From assembly GCF_013393905.1 (NCBI RefSeq), contig NZ_CP040272.1:7764337-7828336 (forward strand): a DNA stretch of 64,000 nucleotides. The letters are read 5' to 3'. Of the stretch, positions 1-8,733 are shown one piece after another. The notes under the pieces are model-generated. The model saw nothing but the letters and a program-made list of their open reading frames with translations. It made no database searches and was not told the DNA's origin. This DNA is from Nostoc sp. C052. GTDB lineage: Bacteria > Cyanobacteriota > Cyanobacteriia > Cyanobacteriales > Nostocaceae. The position numbers were made by a program, and so were the translations under genes. The first letter of the stretch is position 1, and the number at the start of each line of letters is the position of its first letter.

Positions 1-1072
1 TGATTTCTAAATCTCGGCTTCCAGCTTTTTTATATACAACTCCCACCAGCAAAAACAGCATTGCGGAAATCAAGCCGTGGCTAATCATTTGCATTACAGC
101 ACCCAACACACTTAAAGGTGTAGCAGCAGCAGCGGCTAACAGCACATAACCCATGTGTCCAATGGAGCTGTATGCTACCATTTTTTTCATATCGGTTTGA
201 GCGATGGCGCAGGATGAACCATACAGCACACTTACCACCGCCCAAGTGGCTAACCAGGGAGCCAGATAACTCCAAGCTTCTGGTAACAAGTTCATGCCAA
301 ATCGCAGTAAGCCATAAGTTCCCAATTTCAATAGCACTCCAGCCAATAGCACAGAAATCGGTGTGGAAGCTTCAACGTGAGCATCTGGCAACCAAGTATG
401 GAAGGGAACCAAGGGAATTTTAATCCCAAAACCGATCAAAATTCCCGCTAGCAATAAAAGCTGTGTTGCTAGAGGTAAAGTTGTCGCGTTCAAGGTTGCT
501 AGTGCAAAGTTAGAGGAACCACTCAGCCAAACCATGCCGAGGAAACTTGCTAAAATCAGAATTCCCGAAACGGCTGTATAAATCAGAAATTTAGTCGCCG
601 CATAACCCCGCTTGGCGCCACCCCAAATAGCTATCAACAAATACAGCGGAATTAGTTCCAATTCGTAAAACAGGAAAAATAGCAGTAAATCCTGTGCCAG
701 AAAGGCTCCTGTTACCCCAGCGCTTAATAATAGGATCAAAGAGTAATAAAATTTCGGACGCTGTAAGGATTCATCGCTGCTGTAGATGGCAATGGCAGTT
801 AACAATCCATTCAAAACCAGCAATGGCAAAGATAAACCATCTATCCCAAGGTTATAATTCAATCCTAAAGCATCTATCCAAGGGATAGATTCAGCAAACT
901 GTTGAGTAATTTCCCCTGGATGAAACTGAATTGCTAGTACGATTGTCCATAAGAAAGCGATACTGGCAAAGACCAAAGCCACCCCACGGGCGAATTTCCC
1001 ACTGATGCCAGAGGGCGAGAAACCAATTAAAGCTGCACCGATTAACGGCACTAGAATTAAAACACTAAGCAT
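1..1072 (-). CDS. ndhD4: NAD(P)H-quinone oxidoreductase chain 4 (NdhD, CO2-uptake type), 3' end outside window
   Basis: Membrane antiporter-like subunit of the cyanobacterial NDH-1 complex in the thylakoid membrane. Reading the minus strand from the ATG at 1072 gives about 357 residues before the window ends; the family is about 500 long, so roughly the last third is missing. The N-terminus MLSVLILVPLIGAALIGF, the motif DGLSLPLLVLNG, and the conserved stretches FLFYELELIPLYLLI and KIPLVPFHTWLPDAHVEA are typical of NdhD. It lies 103 bases downstream of ndhF on the same strand, and both face away from the carboxysome operon. In Anabaena the ndhF/ndhD pair beside the ccm operon is the constitutive CO2-uptake form (NDH-1MS', with CupB/ChpX), which is why number 4 is suggested. 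That number is from recalled gene order, not a residue test; ndhD3 is the alternative. Confidence 0.85.
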   Translation of the reverse strand, partial: MLSVLILVPLIGAALIGFSPSGISGKFARGVALVFASIAFLWTIVLAIQFHPGEITQQFAESIPWIDALGLNYNLGIDGLSLPLLVLNGLLTAIAIYSSDESLQRPKFYYSLILLLSAGVTGAFLAQDLLLFFLFYELELIPLYLLIAIWGGAKRGYAATKFLIYTAVSGILILASFLGMVWLSGSSNFALATLNATTLPLATQLLLLAGILIGFGIKIPLVPFHTWLPDAHVEASTPISVLLAGVLLKLGTYGLLRFGMNLLPEAWSYLAPWLATWAVVSVLYGSSCAIAQTDMKKMVAYSSIGHMGYVLLAAAAATPLSVLGAVMQMISHGLISAMLFLLVGVVYKKAGSRDLEI

Positions 1073-1088
1073 AAGTTAGGTATGGAAT

Positions 1089-1171
1089 GGGGACTGGGGA
1101 CTGGGGACTGGGAAAAAACTCTTACCCAATCACAAATGACAAATGACCAATGACCAATGACCAATGACAAT
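1089..1171. repeat. Heptamer tandem repeats between ndhF and ndhD
   Basis: Three GGGGACT units (1089-1109), then five 7-base units of the AATGAC(A/C) type (1134-1168). These are short tandemly repeated repetitive sequences of the kind common between Nostocales genes. No other content is seen in this 103-base spacer. Confidence 0.8.
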
Positions 1172-1175
1172 ATCT

Positions 1176-3032
1176 TTAAAAAGGCAATTTATCTAGTAAA
1201 CCCAACGACCAGCTGATGAAAAAACCCAGGACGCTGACGACTGCTAGTATGGTCAACATATAGCCCTGAGATTGTCCAGAAATGCTGTACTTTAAAGTTT
1301 GTCCGCCGAAAATTGTTGCAAACCCAACCAAGTTTACAAAACCATCAACCAAGTAGCGATCGCTCCAAGCAGAAATTTTAGATAACAGTGCGACTGCGCT
1401 TACCACCGTTACAAGATAAACTCGGTCAATATAAAAATCATAACCTAACAAGTCTTGCACAAATCTCCACGCCAAGATTCTCGATCGTGACCAAGCTTTG
1501 TGCAGATGAACTGTACACCCTACACCTACTCCCACCAAGGTAGAACCAAATAACGCTAACGCCACATACCAATTAATACTTTCCCAATCGGGTAGCAAGT
1601 ACCATTGCTGTAACATTAGAGGTAAAAGCAGAGTTAGCACTGTCAGAATCACCATTGGTAGGGCCATTTGCCAACCAACTTCTGGGGTACGACGGGTCTT
1701 TTGTTGCGGTTTACCCCAAAAGACTAATCTAAATACTCTGGTGAGGTTTAATGCTGTTAAACCATTAACTAATATTAAAACCCCAATTACCCAAGGGCTA
1801 ATACTTACGAAACCGTCAGCCCATGCTAACATTGCCCAAAAACTTCCTAATGGTAGTAGTGTTACCATCCCAGCGGAACCGACCACAAAGGCAGTGGTAG
1901 TAGCTGGCATTCGTGACCACAAACCGCCCATTTCTGTTAAGTCTTGGCTTTGGGTAGTCAAGATGACTGAACCAGAACTCATAAATAATAATGCTTTGGC
2001 GATCGCATGAGTTAACAACAACATCAAGGCTACACCCCCTTGCTGCAACCCTACCGCCAAAAACACTAAGCCCATGTATGCACTGGTGGAATGAGATAGC
2101 GATCGCTTAATGTCAATTTGAGCTATAGATACTAATGTGGCTCCAATCGCCGTCACCGTACCCATCACTACCAAGGCATTTAAGGCAACTGGCGATAGGG
2201 CTAACAATGGTTGAAATTTATACAGTAAATAAGCACCACCAGCTACTACCAACGAATTTCGCATTACCGAAGCGGGGTTTGGCCCTTCCATTGCCTCATC
2301 TAACCACAGGTGCAGGGGAAATTGGGCACATTTACCAGCAGGCCCAGCAATTAACGCCAACCCTAGCAATGTCGATGTCATTGGGCTTAAATTAGCTGTT
2401 TGCGCCCATTCATATAAATCCGAAAAATTCAAACTCCCGGCTAAGGTAGAAAGTGTTACCACAGCCATTAGCAGCAACAAGTCTCCCACCCGTTTAGTCC
2501 AAAACGCATCCCGCGCCGCTGTCACTACTAACGGTTGAGCATACCAGAATCCCACCAGCAAGTAAGTCGAAAGGGTCAACACTTCCAAAAGGGCATAGCT
2601 GAGAAACAAAGAATCACTGATTGCTAGGCTAGTCAACGCTGCTTCAAAAAATCCCAGCAGCGCAAAAAAACGCGCCAACGACCAGTCTTTTTCCATATAA
2701 CCCAGAGCGTAAACTTGTGCCAGTAAGCTTAACCCTGTAATTAAAACTGTTGCCCCAATACTAACTGGTGACAGTTCCAAGGCAAAAGATAAGTCTAAAT
2801 CCGCAACTTTGAACCAATTCACCAGTAAAGTTTCTGGTTCTCTATACCAGATACTTTTAAACACAAACAGGCTATGGATAAAAGCTAAAACGGTTGTCAA
2901 CAAATTGATATATGCCGCAGGTCTTGGCCCTGTTCGCTGAATTATTCCTATTCCCCACGGCAAGGTCAAAATTGCGCCCAATAAGCTATAAAAAGGCACA
3001 AACCAACTTGTTGAAAATAGAAATTGATCCAT
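1176..3032 (-). CDS. ndhF4: NAD(P)H-quinone oxidoreductase chain 5 (NdhF, CO2-uptake type)
   Basis: Large proton-pumping, antiporter-like subunit of NDH-1, 618 residues, all membrane-helix rich. Recognisable stretches are FALELSPVSIGATVLITGLSLLAQ near 85-110 (family N-terminal domain), KRVGDLLLLM, the conserved core KCAQFPLHLWLDEAMEGPNP (about 230-250) and LSHSTSAYMGLVFLA (about 310). It is about 40-50 residues shorter than respiratory NdhF1, as expected for the CO2-uptake forms NdhF3/F4. An AAGGA stands about 8 bases before the ATG. The gene is transcribed away from ccmK across a 658-base shared upstream region and leads into ndhD. Assignment to F4 rather than F3 rests on recalled neighbourhood in Anabaena; the subunit identity itself is firm. 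Confidence 0.88.
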   Translation of the reverse strand: MDQFLFSTSWFVPFYSLLGAILTLPWGIGIIQRTGPRPAAYINLLTTVLAFIHSLFVFKSIWYREPETLLVNWFKVADLDLSFALELSPVSIGATVLITGLSLLAQVYALGYMEKDWSLARFFALLGFFEAALTSLAISDSLFLSYALLEVLTLSTYLLVGFWYAQPLVVTAARDAFWTKRVGDLLLLMAVVTLSTLAGSLNFSDLYEWAQTANLSPMTSTLLGLALIAGPAGKCAQFPLHLWLDEAMEGPNPASVMRNSLVVAGGAYLLYKFQPLLALSPVALNALVVMGTVTAIGATLVSIAQIDIKRSLSHSTSAYMGLVFLAVGLQQGGVALMLLLTHAIAKALLFMSSGSVILTTQSQDLTEMGGLWSRMPATTTAFVVGSAGMVTLLPLGSFWAMLAWADGFVSISPWVIGVLILVNGLTALNLTRVFRLVFWGKPQQKTRRTPEVGWQMALPMVILTVLTLLLPLMLQQWYLLPDWESINWYVALALFGSTLVGVGVGCTVHLHKAWSRSRILAWRFVQDLLGYDFYIDRVYLVTVVSAVALLSKISAWSDRYLVDGFVNLVGFATIFGGQTLKYSISGQSQGYMLTILAVVSVLGFFISWSLGLLDKLPF

Positions 3033-3690
3033 TTAAATTTTCCTTGACGAATCAGCCTTGATTTAAAAAAAGCTCTAAAATAATTATTTATTTAATAAAA
3101 TCAATTTACCAAAATACCGATGTTTTTTTAATATTGTTTCAGCTACATTCTGGCGAGTACTTTTACCTAGCTTTACCCTATTTAACATAAGTAAAATATA
3201 ACTTTACATAAGCAAAAGCATTTACTTGCCTTAACATCACTGACCTTTTTACATTTATATTTCGACTTTAAGCAAAGTACTTTATACAATATATTTGAAA
3301 AAGTTATATATTTTTCACCTAGTCATTGTAGATGTAGCAATCTTTAACAAAAGATAGATACAGCAAAAGTTACAGCCGATGTTTGTCCCTCGACAGATCG
3401 GATTAGCCTTGGTTATGAATGTCGTTTTGTCAATGTAATAAAGAAATTATAAAGCATAAGTGGCCTCTCTAGGAATCAGTGAACTTTAATCGTCTAGAAG
3501 GACAGATAACTTTTTGTTAAGTTTTTTAAAACTTTCTTATCATAAACTATTATAGTAATTTATATTGCCAGGGACGCCAAGCTTTCCTATGCTTAATTTG
3601 GAAGTGTTTTCTTAGCTATAAGATAAACCTCTCCCCGTCAAAAATTTCAAACAACAGTACCGATCTGATTCATTTTGTAGGAGTTCTGCG
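3033..3690. promoter_or_regulatory. Shared divergent upstream region of ndhF and ccmK2
   Basis: This 658-base AT-rich spacer must hold the promoters of both the ndhF-ndhD unit and the ccm operon. It contains several TTA-N7/8-TAA matches to the published CmpR-type LysR motif, for example TTA TAAAGCA TAA at 3447-3459, but in such AT-rich DNA matches arise by chance. A clear -35/-10 pair could not be fixed. The ccmK2 ribosome site AGGAG is at 3679-3683, 7 bases before the ATG. The presence of a CmpR-like gene at the end of the operon makes control from this region plausible (inference). Confidence 0.5.
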
Positions 3691-3999
3691 ATGCCAATTG
3701 CAGTTGGGATGATTGAAACGAAAGGCTTTCCAGCAGTTGTAGAAGCTGCTGATGCGATGGTGAAAGCCGCCCGTGTCACTTTAGTGGGCTATGAAAAAAT
3801 TGGTAGCGCTCGTGTCACCGTCATAGTTAGGGGAGATGTATCGGAAGTTCAAGCTTCTGTAGCAGCTGGGGTTGAAGCGGCGAAAAGAGTCTTCGGTGGT
3901 GAAGTGTTATCCACTCACATCATTGCTCGTCCTCACGAAAACCTGGAATACGTCTTGCCGATACGTTACACAGAAGCGGTAGAACAATTCCGTACTTAA
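3691..3999 (+). CDS. ccmK2: Carboxysome shell hexamer protein CcmK2
   Basis: Single BMC (Pfam00936) domain, 102 residues, forming the hexamers that tile the facets of the beta-carboxysome shell. Typical stretches are MPIAVGMIETKGFPAVVEAADAM near the start, VGYEKIGSARVTVIVRGDVS, and HIIARPHENLEYVLPI near the end. The length and the lack of a C-terminal tail match CcmK2 rather than CcmK1. It is the first gene of the ccm operon, with a good AGGAG ribosome site. It is followed after 94 bases by a second ccmK that is very similar in protein sequence, evidence of an old tandem duplication seen across beta-cyanobacteria. CcmK2/CcmK1 naming follows the Synechocystis order. Confidence 0.95.
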   Translation: MPIAVGMIETKGFPAVVEAADAMVKAARVTLVGYEKIGSARVTVIVRGDVSEVQASVAAGVEAAKRVFGGEVLSTHIIARPHENLEYVLPIRYTEAVEQFRT

Positions 4000-4093
4000 A
4001 AGCTGTTTAAACAAAGTAATTAACGCTCTTTACCTAATTGAGCATCACTTTTGTTGTCCAAGGCTAAAAACAATAAAAAAGGGATTAAAACTA

Positions 4094-4438
4094 ATGTCAA
4101 TTGCAGTAGGAATGGTTGAAACGCTAGGCTTTCCAGCAGTGGTGGAAGCGGCTGACGCAATGGTGAAAGCGGCTCGCGTCACTTTAGTAGGTTATGAAAA
4201 AATTGGTAGTGGTCGGGTAACAGTAATTGTTCGGGGTGACGTTTCCGAAGTTCAAGCTTCTGTGGCCGCAGGAGTTGAATCTGTAAAGCGAGTCAATGGC
4301 GGACAAGTACTGTCTACTCATATCATTGCTCGTCCTCACGAAAACTTAGAATACGTTCTACCAATTCGTTATACCGAAGATGTAGAGCAGTTCCGGGAAA
4401 ATGTGAATGCAATTCGTCCTTTTGGTAGAAGACCGTAA
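4094..4438 (+). CDS. ccmK1: Carboxysome shell hexamer protein CcmK1
   Basis: Second BMC-domain shell protein, 114 residues. Its first 100 residues nearly repeat CcmK2 (VGYEKIGSGRVTVIVRGDVS, HIIARPHENLEYVLPI), then it carries an extra C-terminal tail ending NVNAIRPFGRRP, a basic extension characteristic of CcmK1. The ribosome site is weak (a GGGAT about 10 bases before the ATG), unlike ccmK2, which may lower its translation. CcmL starts 6 bases after the stop, so the two are probably translationally coupled. CcmK1 and CcmK2 are known to build the main shell facets and can form mixed layers. Confidence 0.95.
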   Translation: MSIAVGMVETLGFPAVVEAADAMVKAARVTLVGYEKIGSGRVTVIVRGDVSEVQASVAAGVESVKRVNGGQVLSTHIIARPHENLEYVLPIRYTEDVEQFRENVNAIRPFGRRP

Positions 4439-4444
4439 TTTGTA

Positions 4445-4747
4445 ATGCAAATTGCCAAAGTTCGCGGCACAGTAGTTAGCACCCAAAAAGATCCAAGTCT
4501 GAGAGGTGTGAAACTACTGTTGTTACAATTAGTAGATGAAAACGGCAATATCCTACCAGAGTATGAAGTAGCAGCAGATATTGTGGGAGCAGGAGTAGAT
4601 GAGTGGGTACTCATCACTCGTGGTAGTGCCGCTCGTCAAGTTGTTGGCAATGAACAGCGTCCATTGGATGCAGCAGTGGTGGCGATCATAGATACTATTT
4701 ACGTTGAAGATCGCCTAATTTACAGCAAAAAAGATCAATATCGATAG
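4445..4747 (+). CDS. ccmL: Carboxysome shell vertex protein CcmL
   Basis: EutN/CcmL-family protein of 100 residues that forms pentamers closing the vertices of the icosahedral carboxysome. Diagnostic features are the start MQIAKVRGTVVSTQKDPSL, the central LVDENGNILPEYEVAADIVGAG, and ITRGSAARQV near residue 60. It starts 6 bases after ccmK1 and is followed by a 102-base spacer with heptamer repeats before ccmM. Length and motifs are normal for the family, and nothing odd is visible. Confidence 0.95.
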   Translation: MQIAKVRGTVVSTQKDPSLRGVKLLLLQLVDENGNILPEYEVAADIVGAGVDEWVLITRGSAARQVVGNEQRPLDAAVVAIIDTIYVEDRLIYSKKDQYR

Positions 4748-4795
4748 TCAACAGTTAGAAAAGTTAGGAGTTAAGAGTGAGAAGTGAGGAGTTAA

Positions 4796-4825
4796 AACTC
4801 ATAACTCATAACTCATAATTCATAA
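4796..4825. repeat. Heptamer tandem repeat between ccmL and ccmM
   Basis: Three perfect AACTCAT units followed by AATTCAT (4796-4823), preceded by a purine-rich stretch containing GGAGTTA units that are partly complementary. It lies just upstream of the strong ccmM ribosome site AGGAGGAA at 4835-4842. Confidence 0.8.
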
Positions 4826-4849
4826 CTTAATTTCAGGAGGAATCTCGCG

Positions 4850-6856
4850 ATGGCAGTCCGCAGCACGGCGGCACCCCCAACCCCGTGGTCAAGGAATTTA
4901 GCTGAACCTCAAATCCATGAAACTTCCTTTGTACATTCGTTCTCCAATCTGATTGGGGATGTACGAATAGGTGCAAATGTAATCGTTGCTCCGGGGACTA
5001 CGATTAGAGCGGATGAAGGTACACCCTTTTATCTTGGTGAAAATACCAATATTCAAGATGGTGTGGTCATTCATGGGTTGGAGCAAGGACGAGTAATTGG
5101 CGATGACCAAAATAAATACTCGGTATGGATTGGTAAAAACACTTGCATTACCCACATGGCTCTAATTCACGGGCCAGCTTATGTAGGGGATAATTCCTTC
5201 ATTGGCTTTCGCTCGACGGTGTTTAATGCCAGAGTGGGTGCAGGTTGCATCGTCATGATGCACGCTTTGATTCAAGACGTAGAGATTCCCCCTGGTAAAT
5301 ATATACCTTCGGGAGCGATAATTACCAGCCAGCAGCAAGCTGACCGCTTGCCAGATGTGCAAGATCAAGATAAGGAATTTGCTCATCATGTAGTTGGGAT
5401 TAATCAGGCATTACGAGCGGGTTATCTCTGTGCTGCGGATAGCAAATGTATAGCACCCATTCGGGATGAGAACGCTAAATCTTATACAGGTAATGGTATT
5501 ACTGTTTTAGAGTTGGAAAGGAGTAGTGAAGTGGCGAGCAATAGCTTGGGTGCAGAAACAATAGATCAGTTACGGTATCTATTACAGCAAGGTTATAAAA
5601 TTGGTACGGAACACGTAGACCAAAGACGGTTCCGCACAGGTTCTTGGACTAGTTGTCAACCAATTGAACCGAGATCGATCGGTGAAGCGATCGCAGCCTT
5701 AGAAAGCTGTCTAAATGACCATAGCGGCGAGTATGTCCGCCTGTTTGGCATTGACAAAGGTAGAAAGCGTGTGCTAGAGAGCATCATCCAACGTCCAGAT
5801 GGTGATGCAAAACCAGCTACCAGTTTTAAAGCTCCAACTAGCAGTCATAGCAATGGCGGCTACAGCAGCAATAATGGTCATGGTAACAGTAATGGCTCTA
5901 GCAGCGGCAAAGTTAGTGGCGAAACTCTAGATCAAATCCGCCAACTTTTGGCGAGTGGTTATAAAATTGGCATAGAACACGTAGATGAGCGGCGCTTCCG
6001 CACAGGTTCTTGGACTAGTTGCAAGCCAATAGAAGCAACTTCCACAAATCAAGTCATCTCCGCCTTAGAAGAATGTATAGAGAGCCATCCAGGCGAATAT
6101 GTGCGTTTAATCGGCATTGATACCAAAGCCAAACGCCGGGTATTAGAAAGCATTATCCAACGTCCAAATGGTCAAGTAGTATCTTCTGGTAGTCAGAAAT
6201 CATTTCATACCAGTGCTAGCTCTGCGACAGCAACAGCTACTAGTAACCACTTGAGTACAGAAGTAGTAGACCAACTCCGGCAATTATTGGCTGGTGGCTC
6301 GAAAATTAGCATAGAACATGTAGATGAGCGCCGCTTCCGTACAGGTTCCTGGACTAGTACCGGTCAAATTCAAGCCTCTTCAGAAAGAGAAGCGATCGCC
6401 GCCGTAGAAAGACAACTCGGCGAATATCCAGGGGAATATGTACGCTTAATTGGTATTGACCCTAAAGCCAAACGGCGGGTATTAGAGACTATTATCCAAC
6501 GTCCAAATGGTCAAGTAGCCTCCTCTGGCAGTCAGAAATCATTTACTACTAGTGCGGCATCCTCTGCAACAGCTACCGCTACCGCTACCGCTACCCGCTT
6601 GAGTACTGAAGTAGTAGAACAACTCCGGCAACTATTAGCTGGTGGGTATAAAATTAGCGTTGAGCATGTAGATCAACGGCGGTTCCGTACAGGTTCTTGG
6701 ACTAGTACTGGTCAAATTCAAGCCTCCTCAGAAAGAGAAGCGATCGCATCTGTAGAAGGACAACTCGGTGAATATCCAGGGGAATATGTACGCTTAATTG
6801 GTGTTGACCCCAAAGCCAAGCGTCGAGTATTAGAAACGATTATTCAACGACCATAA
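4850..6856 (+). CDS. ccmM: Carboxysome assembly protein CcmM with active-type gamma-carbonic anhydrase and four Rubisco-small-subunit-like modules
   Basis: Scaffold that packs Rubisco in the beta-carboxysome, 668 residues. Residues about 20-210 are a left-handed beta-helix gamma-carbonic anhydrase domain. Its zinc ligands His75, His102 and His107 are all present, and so is the Cys194/Cys200 pair that forms the activating disulfide in the crystallised Thermosynechococcus domain, so this CcmM is predicted to be an active anhydrase. Four SSU-like repeats follow, each with the motif RRFRTGSWTS: about 236-316, 358-439, 470-551 and 586-668, joined by Ser/Thr/Asn/Gly/Ala-rich linkers. Repeats 1 and 2 carry the Cys pairs C269/C287 and C391/C409; repeats 3 and 4 have Thr at the first position and lack both Cys. 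An internal GTG start is recorded separately. Confidence 0.97.
   Translation: MAVRSTAAPPTPWSRNLAEPQIHETSFVHSFSNLIGDVRIGANVIVAPGTTIRADEGTPFYLGENTNIQDGVVIHGLEQGRVIGDDQNKYSVWIGKNTCITHMALIHGPAYVGDNSFIGFRSTVFNARVGAGCIVMMHALIQDVEIPPGKYIPSGAIITSQQQADRLPDVQDQDKEFAHHVVGINQALRAGYLCAADSKCIAPIRDENAKSYTGNGITVLELERSSEVASNSLGAETIDQLRYLLQQGYKIGTEHVDQRRFRTGSWTSCQPIEPRSIGEAIAALESCLNDHSGEYVRLFGIDKGRKRVLESIIQRPDGDAKPATSFKAPTSSHSNGGYSSNNGHGNSNGSSSGKVSGETLDQIRQLLASGYKIGIEHVDERRFRTGSWTSCKPIEATSTNQVISALEECIESHPGEYVRLIGIDTKAKRRVLESIIQRPNGQVVSSGSQKSFHTSASSATATATSNHLSTEVVDQLRQLLAGGSKISIEHVDERRFRTGSWTSTGQIQASSEREAIAAVERQLGEYPGEYVRLIGIDPKAKRRVLETIIQRPNGQVASSGSQKSFTTSAASSATATATATATRLSTEVVEQLRQLLAGGYKISVEHVDQRRFRTGSWTSTGQIQASSEREAIASVEGQLGEYPGEYVRLIGVDPKAKRRVLETIIQRP
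5517..5533 (+). promoter_or_regulatory. Candidate internal translation start for short CcmM (M35-type)
   Basis: Inside ccmM, AAAGGAG at 5517-5523 is followed 7 bases later by an in-frame GTG (5531-5533, codon 228). It sits exactly between the carbonic anhydrase domain and the first SSU-like repeat. Beta-cyanobacteria make a short CcmM lacking the anhydrase domain from an internal ribosome site. Initiation here would give a 441-residue, four-module form. Confidence 0.7.
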
Positions 6857-6975
6857 TAGTGCTGAGTTAAAAGTGCTGAGTGCTGAGTTAACACTTTAAA
6901 GACACCAGTTAAACTAGCTGTAAGCTCAGATTTTGGAACATACTAATTACTCAGCACTCAGCACTCAGCACTACA
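6857..6975. repeat. Inverted heptamer repeats between ccmM and ccmN
   Basis: GTGCTGA units on the left (6859-6888) face TCAGCAC units on the right (6949-6972). A 17-base perfect stem is possible between 6872-6888 and 6949-6965 with a 60-base loop. It could act as an mRNA processing or stability element in the middle of the operon, but there is no U-run to mark it as a terminator. Confidence 0.75.
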
Positions 6976-6999
6976 CCTGCTTCCGAGGTTAAAATTTCC

Positions 7000-7773
7000 A
7001 TGTCTGTGCTGCCACTGCGCCTCAGCAATAACTTTGATTCTTACATTAGTGGTGAGGTGACTATTCATCCAAGCGCGGTACTTGCACCTGGGGTGATCCT
7101 CCAAGCGGCTGTAAATAGCAAGATCATCATTGGGCCAGGGGTCTGTATTGGTATGGGAGCAATTCTCCAAGTCCATGAAGGCACTCTAGAGGTAGAAGCA
7201 GGTGCAAACCTGGGAGCCGGTTTTTTGATGGTTGGCAAGGGCAAAATTGGAGCAAATGCTTGTATTGGTTCAGCAACAACAGTTTTTAACTATTCAGTTG
7301 AACCTGGACAAGTAGTACCACCTGGTTCAATTTTAGGAGACACCAGTCGGCAGATTAGCCAAATCAAGGAACCAGAACCATCTACAAATAACCCTACTTC
7401 TACAAATGCAGTACCGCCAAAGGAAGAGGAAAATGGCTCAGGTGAAGTTAAGGAAAAGGTAATTTCCTCAACTAACTTCTCAGCTGCGGCTTTTGTAGAT
7501 TTCAAACAAAACAAGTCGATTTCTTATTTTAAATCTCCCGCTACTCCCGAAAGTCAGTCTCCTCCCGTGGAGGAACCTGCCAATGATGCTAACTCCACCT
7601 TGGAGTCAGCCGCCCAAGAGTCTACAGAATATCATTCAGACCCCAGTCAGCCAACTACAGAATCCCCTAATGGTTTCGGGACTCAGATTTATGGACAAGG
7701 GAGCATCAGCAGATTGTTGACTACATTGTTTCCTCATAGACAATCCTTGAGCAACCCAAACTCTGACGATTAG
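7000..7773 (+). CDS. ccmN: Carboxysome assembly protein CcmN
   Basis: Adaptor linking the CcmM-Rubisco core to the shell, 257 residues. The N-terminal 120 residues are hexapeptide-repeat beta-helix (VTIHPSAVLAPGV, IIGPGVCIGMGA, GANLGAGFLMVG). A long, poorly conserved acidic and Ser/Pro-rich linker (about 125-225) follows. The protein ends with an amphipathic encapsulation peptide, about 228-247, YGQGSISRLLTTLFPHRQSL, the segment known to bind CcmK2. Only a weak GAGG lies upstream of the ATG, so translation may depend on ccmM. All three expected parts of CcmN are present. Confidence 0.93.
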   Translation: MSVLPLRLSNNFDSYISGEVTIHPSAVLAPGVILQAAVNSKIIIGPGVCIGMGAILQVHEGTLEVEAGANLGAGFLMVGKGKIGANACIGSATTVFNYSVEPGQVVPPGSILGDTSRQISQIKEPEPSTNNPTSTNAVPPKEEENGSGEVKEKVISSTNFSAAAFVDFKQNKSISYFKSPATPESQSPPVEEPANDANSTLESAAQESTEYHSDPSQPTTESPNGFGTQIYGQGSISRLLTTLFPHRQSLSNPNSDD

Positions 7774-7830
7774 TTCGAGTAAGTGTTAATTGTAAGGTGT
7801 CGGCTTTTTCCGTATTTTGGAGAATTCATT

Positions 7831-8619
7831 ATGGAAACATATAATCAACGGTCTATTCGCACCACCCAAGGGGCGAGTAGTCAAGAAACCTTTCAGGATA
7901 CTGCTTTAGGTTTAGTTTCTACCCGCAGCTTTCCCGCGATCGTTGGTACAGCGGATATGATGCTGAAATCGGCAGGAGTTCACCTCGTTGGGTATGAAAA
8001 AACTGGTAGTGGTCATTGTACTGCGATCGTCCGGGGTGGAATTGCTGACGTGCGTCTGGCGGTAGAATCAGGGGTACAAACAGCTGAACAATTTGGTCAG
8101 TTAGTTTCTAGTTTGGTGATTCCCCGACCTTATCCCAACCTAGATATAGTACTTCCCATCACAACCCGTTTCACTAAATTGATGCAAGAGGGCAATTACA
8201 GCCGTCTGAGTAATCAAGCAATTGGTTTGGTAGAAACGCGGGGATTTCCCGCGATGGTAGGAGCGTGTGATGCCATGCTCAAAGCTGCTGATGTTCATTT
8301 AGCAGCTTATGAAAAAATTGGTGCGGGTTTGTGTACAGCGATTATTCGTGGTTCCGTAGCCAATGTGGCGGTAGCAGTGGAAGCGGGAATGTTTGAAGCA
8401 GAACGTATTGGGGAATTGAATGCTGTGATGGTAATTCCTCGACCCCTTGATGAAATGGAGTTAACCTTGCCATTGGCAAGCTGCTGGATAGAAGAACGGG
8501 AACCGTTAAACTTGCCAGTGAATATTAAAGAACAAGTTGCCGAAATCGAAGTATTAAGATTACCAGACTTAACCAAGCTACCGACAAAAGTTACAGAAGA
8601 ATTATGGAATGATGAATGA
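7831..8619 (+). CDS. ccmO: Carboxysome tandem-BMC shell protein CcmO
   Basis: Shell protein with two fused BMC domains, 262 residues, which forms trimers at shell facets or edges. Domain 1 is about residues 24-112 (ALGLVSTRSFPAIVGTADMM...VLPI) and domain 2 about 128-216 (AIGLVETRGFPAMVGACDAM...LTLPLA), followed by a 45-residue tail. The frame is open upstream to a GTG at 7783, but METYNQRS at 7831 is preferred because TGGAGAA lies about 7 bases before it and the extra 16 residues look unlike the family. Stop codon and downstream hairpin overlap (8611-8659). Having ccmO inside the operon is common in Nostocales, whereas it is remote in some other cyanobacteria. Confidence 0.93.
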   Translation: METYNQRSIRTTQGASSQETFQDTALGLVSTRSFPAIVGTADMMLKSAGVHLVGYEKTGSGHCTAIVRGGIADVRLAVESGVQTAEQFGQLVSSLVIPRPYPNLDIVLPITTRFTKLMQEGNYSRLSNQAIGLVETRGFPAMVGACDAMLKAADVHLAAYEKIGAGLCTAIIRGSVANVAVAVEAGMFEAERIGELNAVMVIPRPLDEMELTLPLASCWIEEREPLNLPVNIKEQVAEIEVLRLPDLTKLPTKVTEELWNDE

Positions 8620-8659
8620 TGATAGATGAATTTGGGAAAATCCTTATTCATCATTCATC
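8611..8659. terminator. Possible hairpin at the end of the ccm operon
   Basis: A perfect 12-base inverted repeat (8611-8622 with 8648-8659, 25-base loop) overlaps the ccmO stop codon. Its arms are built of GATGAAT units. There is no U-run, so this may be 3' end protection rather than a strict Rho-independent terminator. Confidence 0.4.
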
Positions 8660-8733
8660 AGGAGATGGAAGGCATCTTACGCTTTAGCTGTTCTGATAAT
8701 AGCTTCTTAAATCCATAAATAAAATACCCTTAT

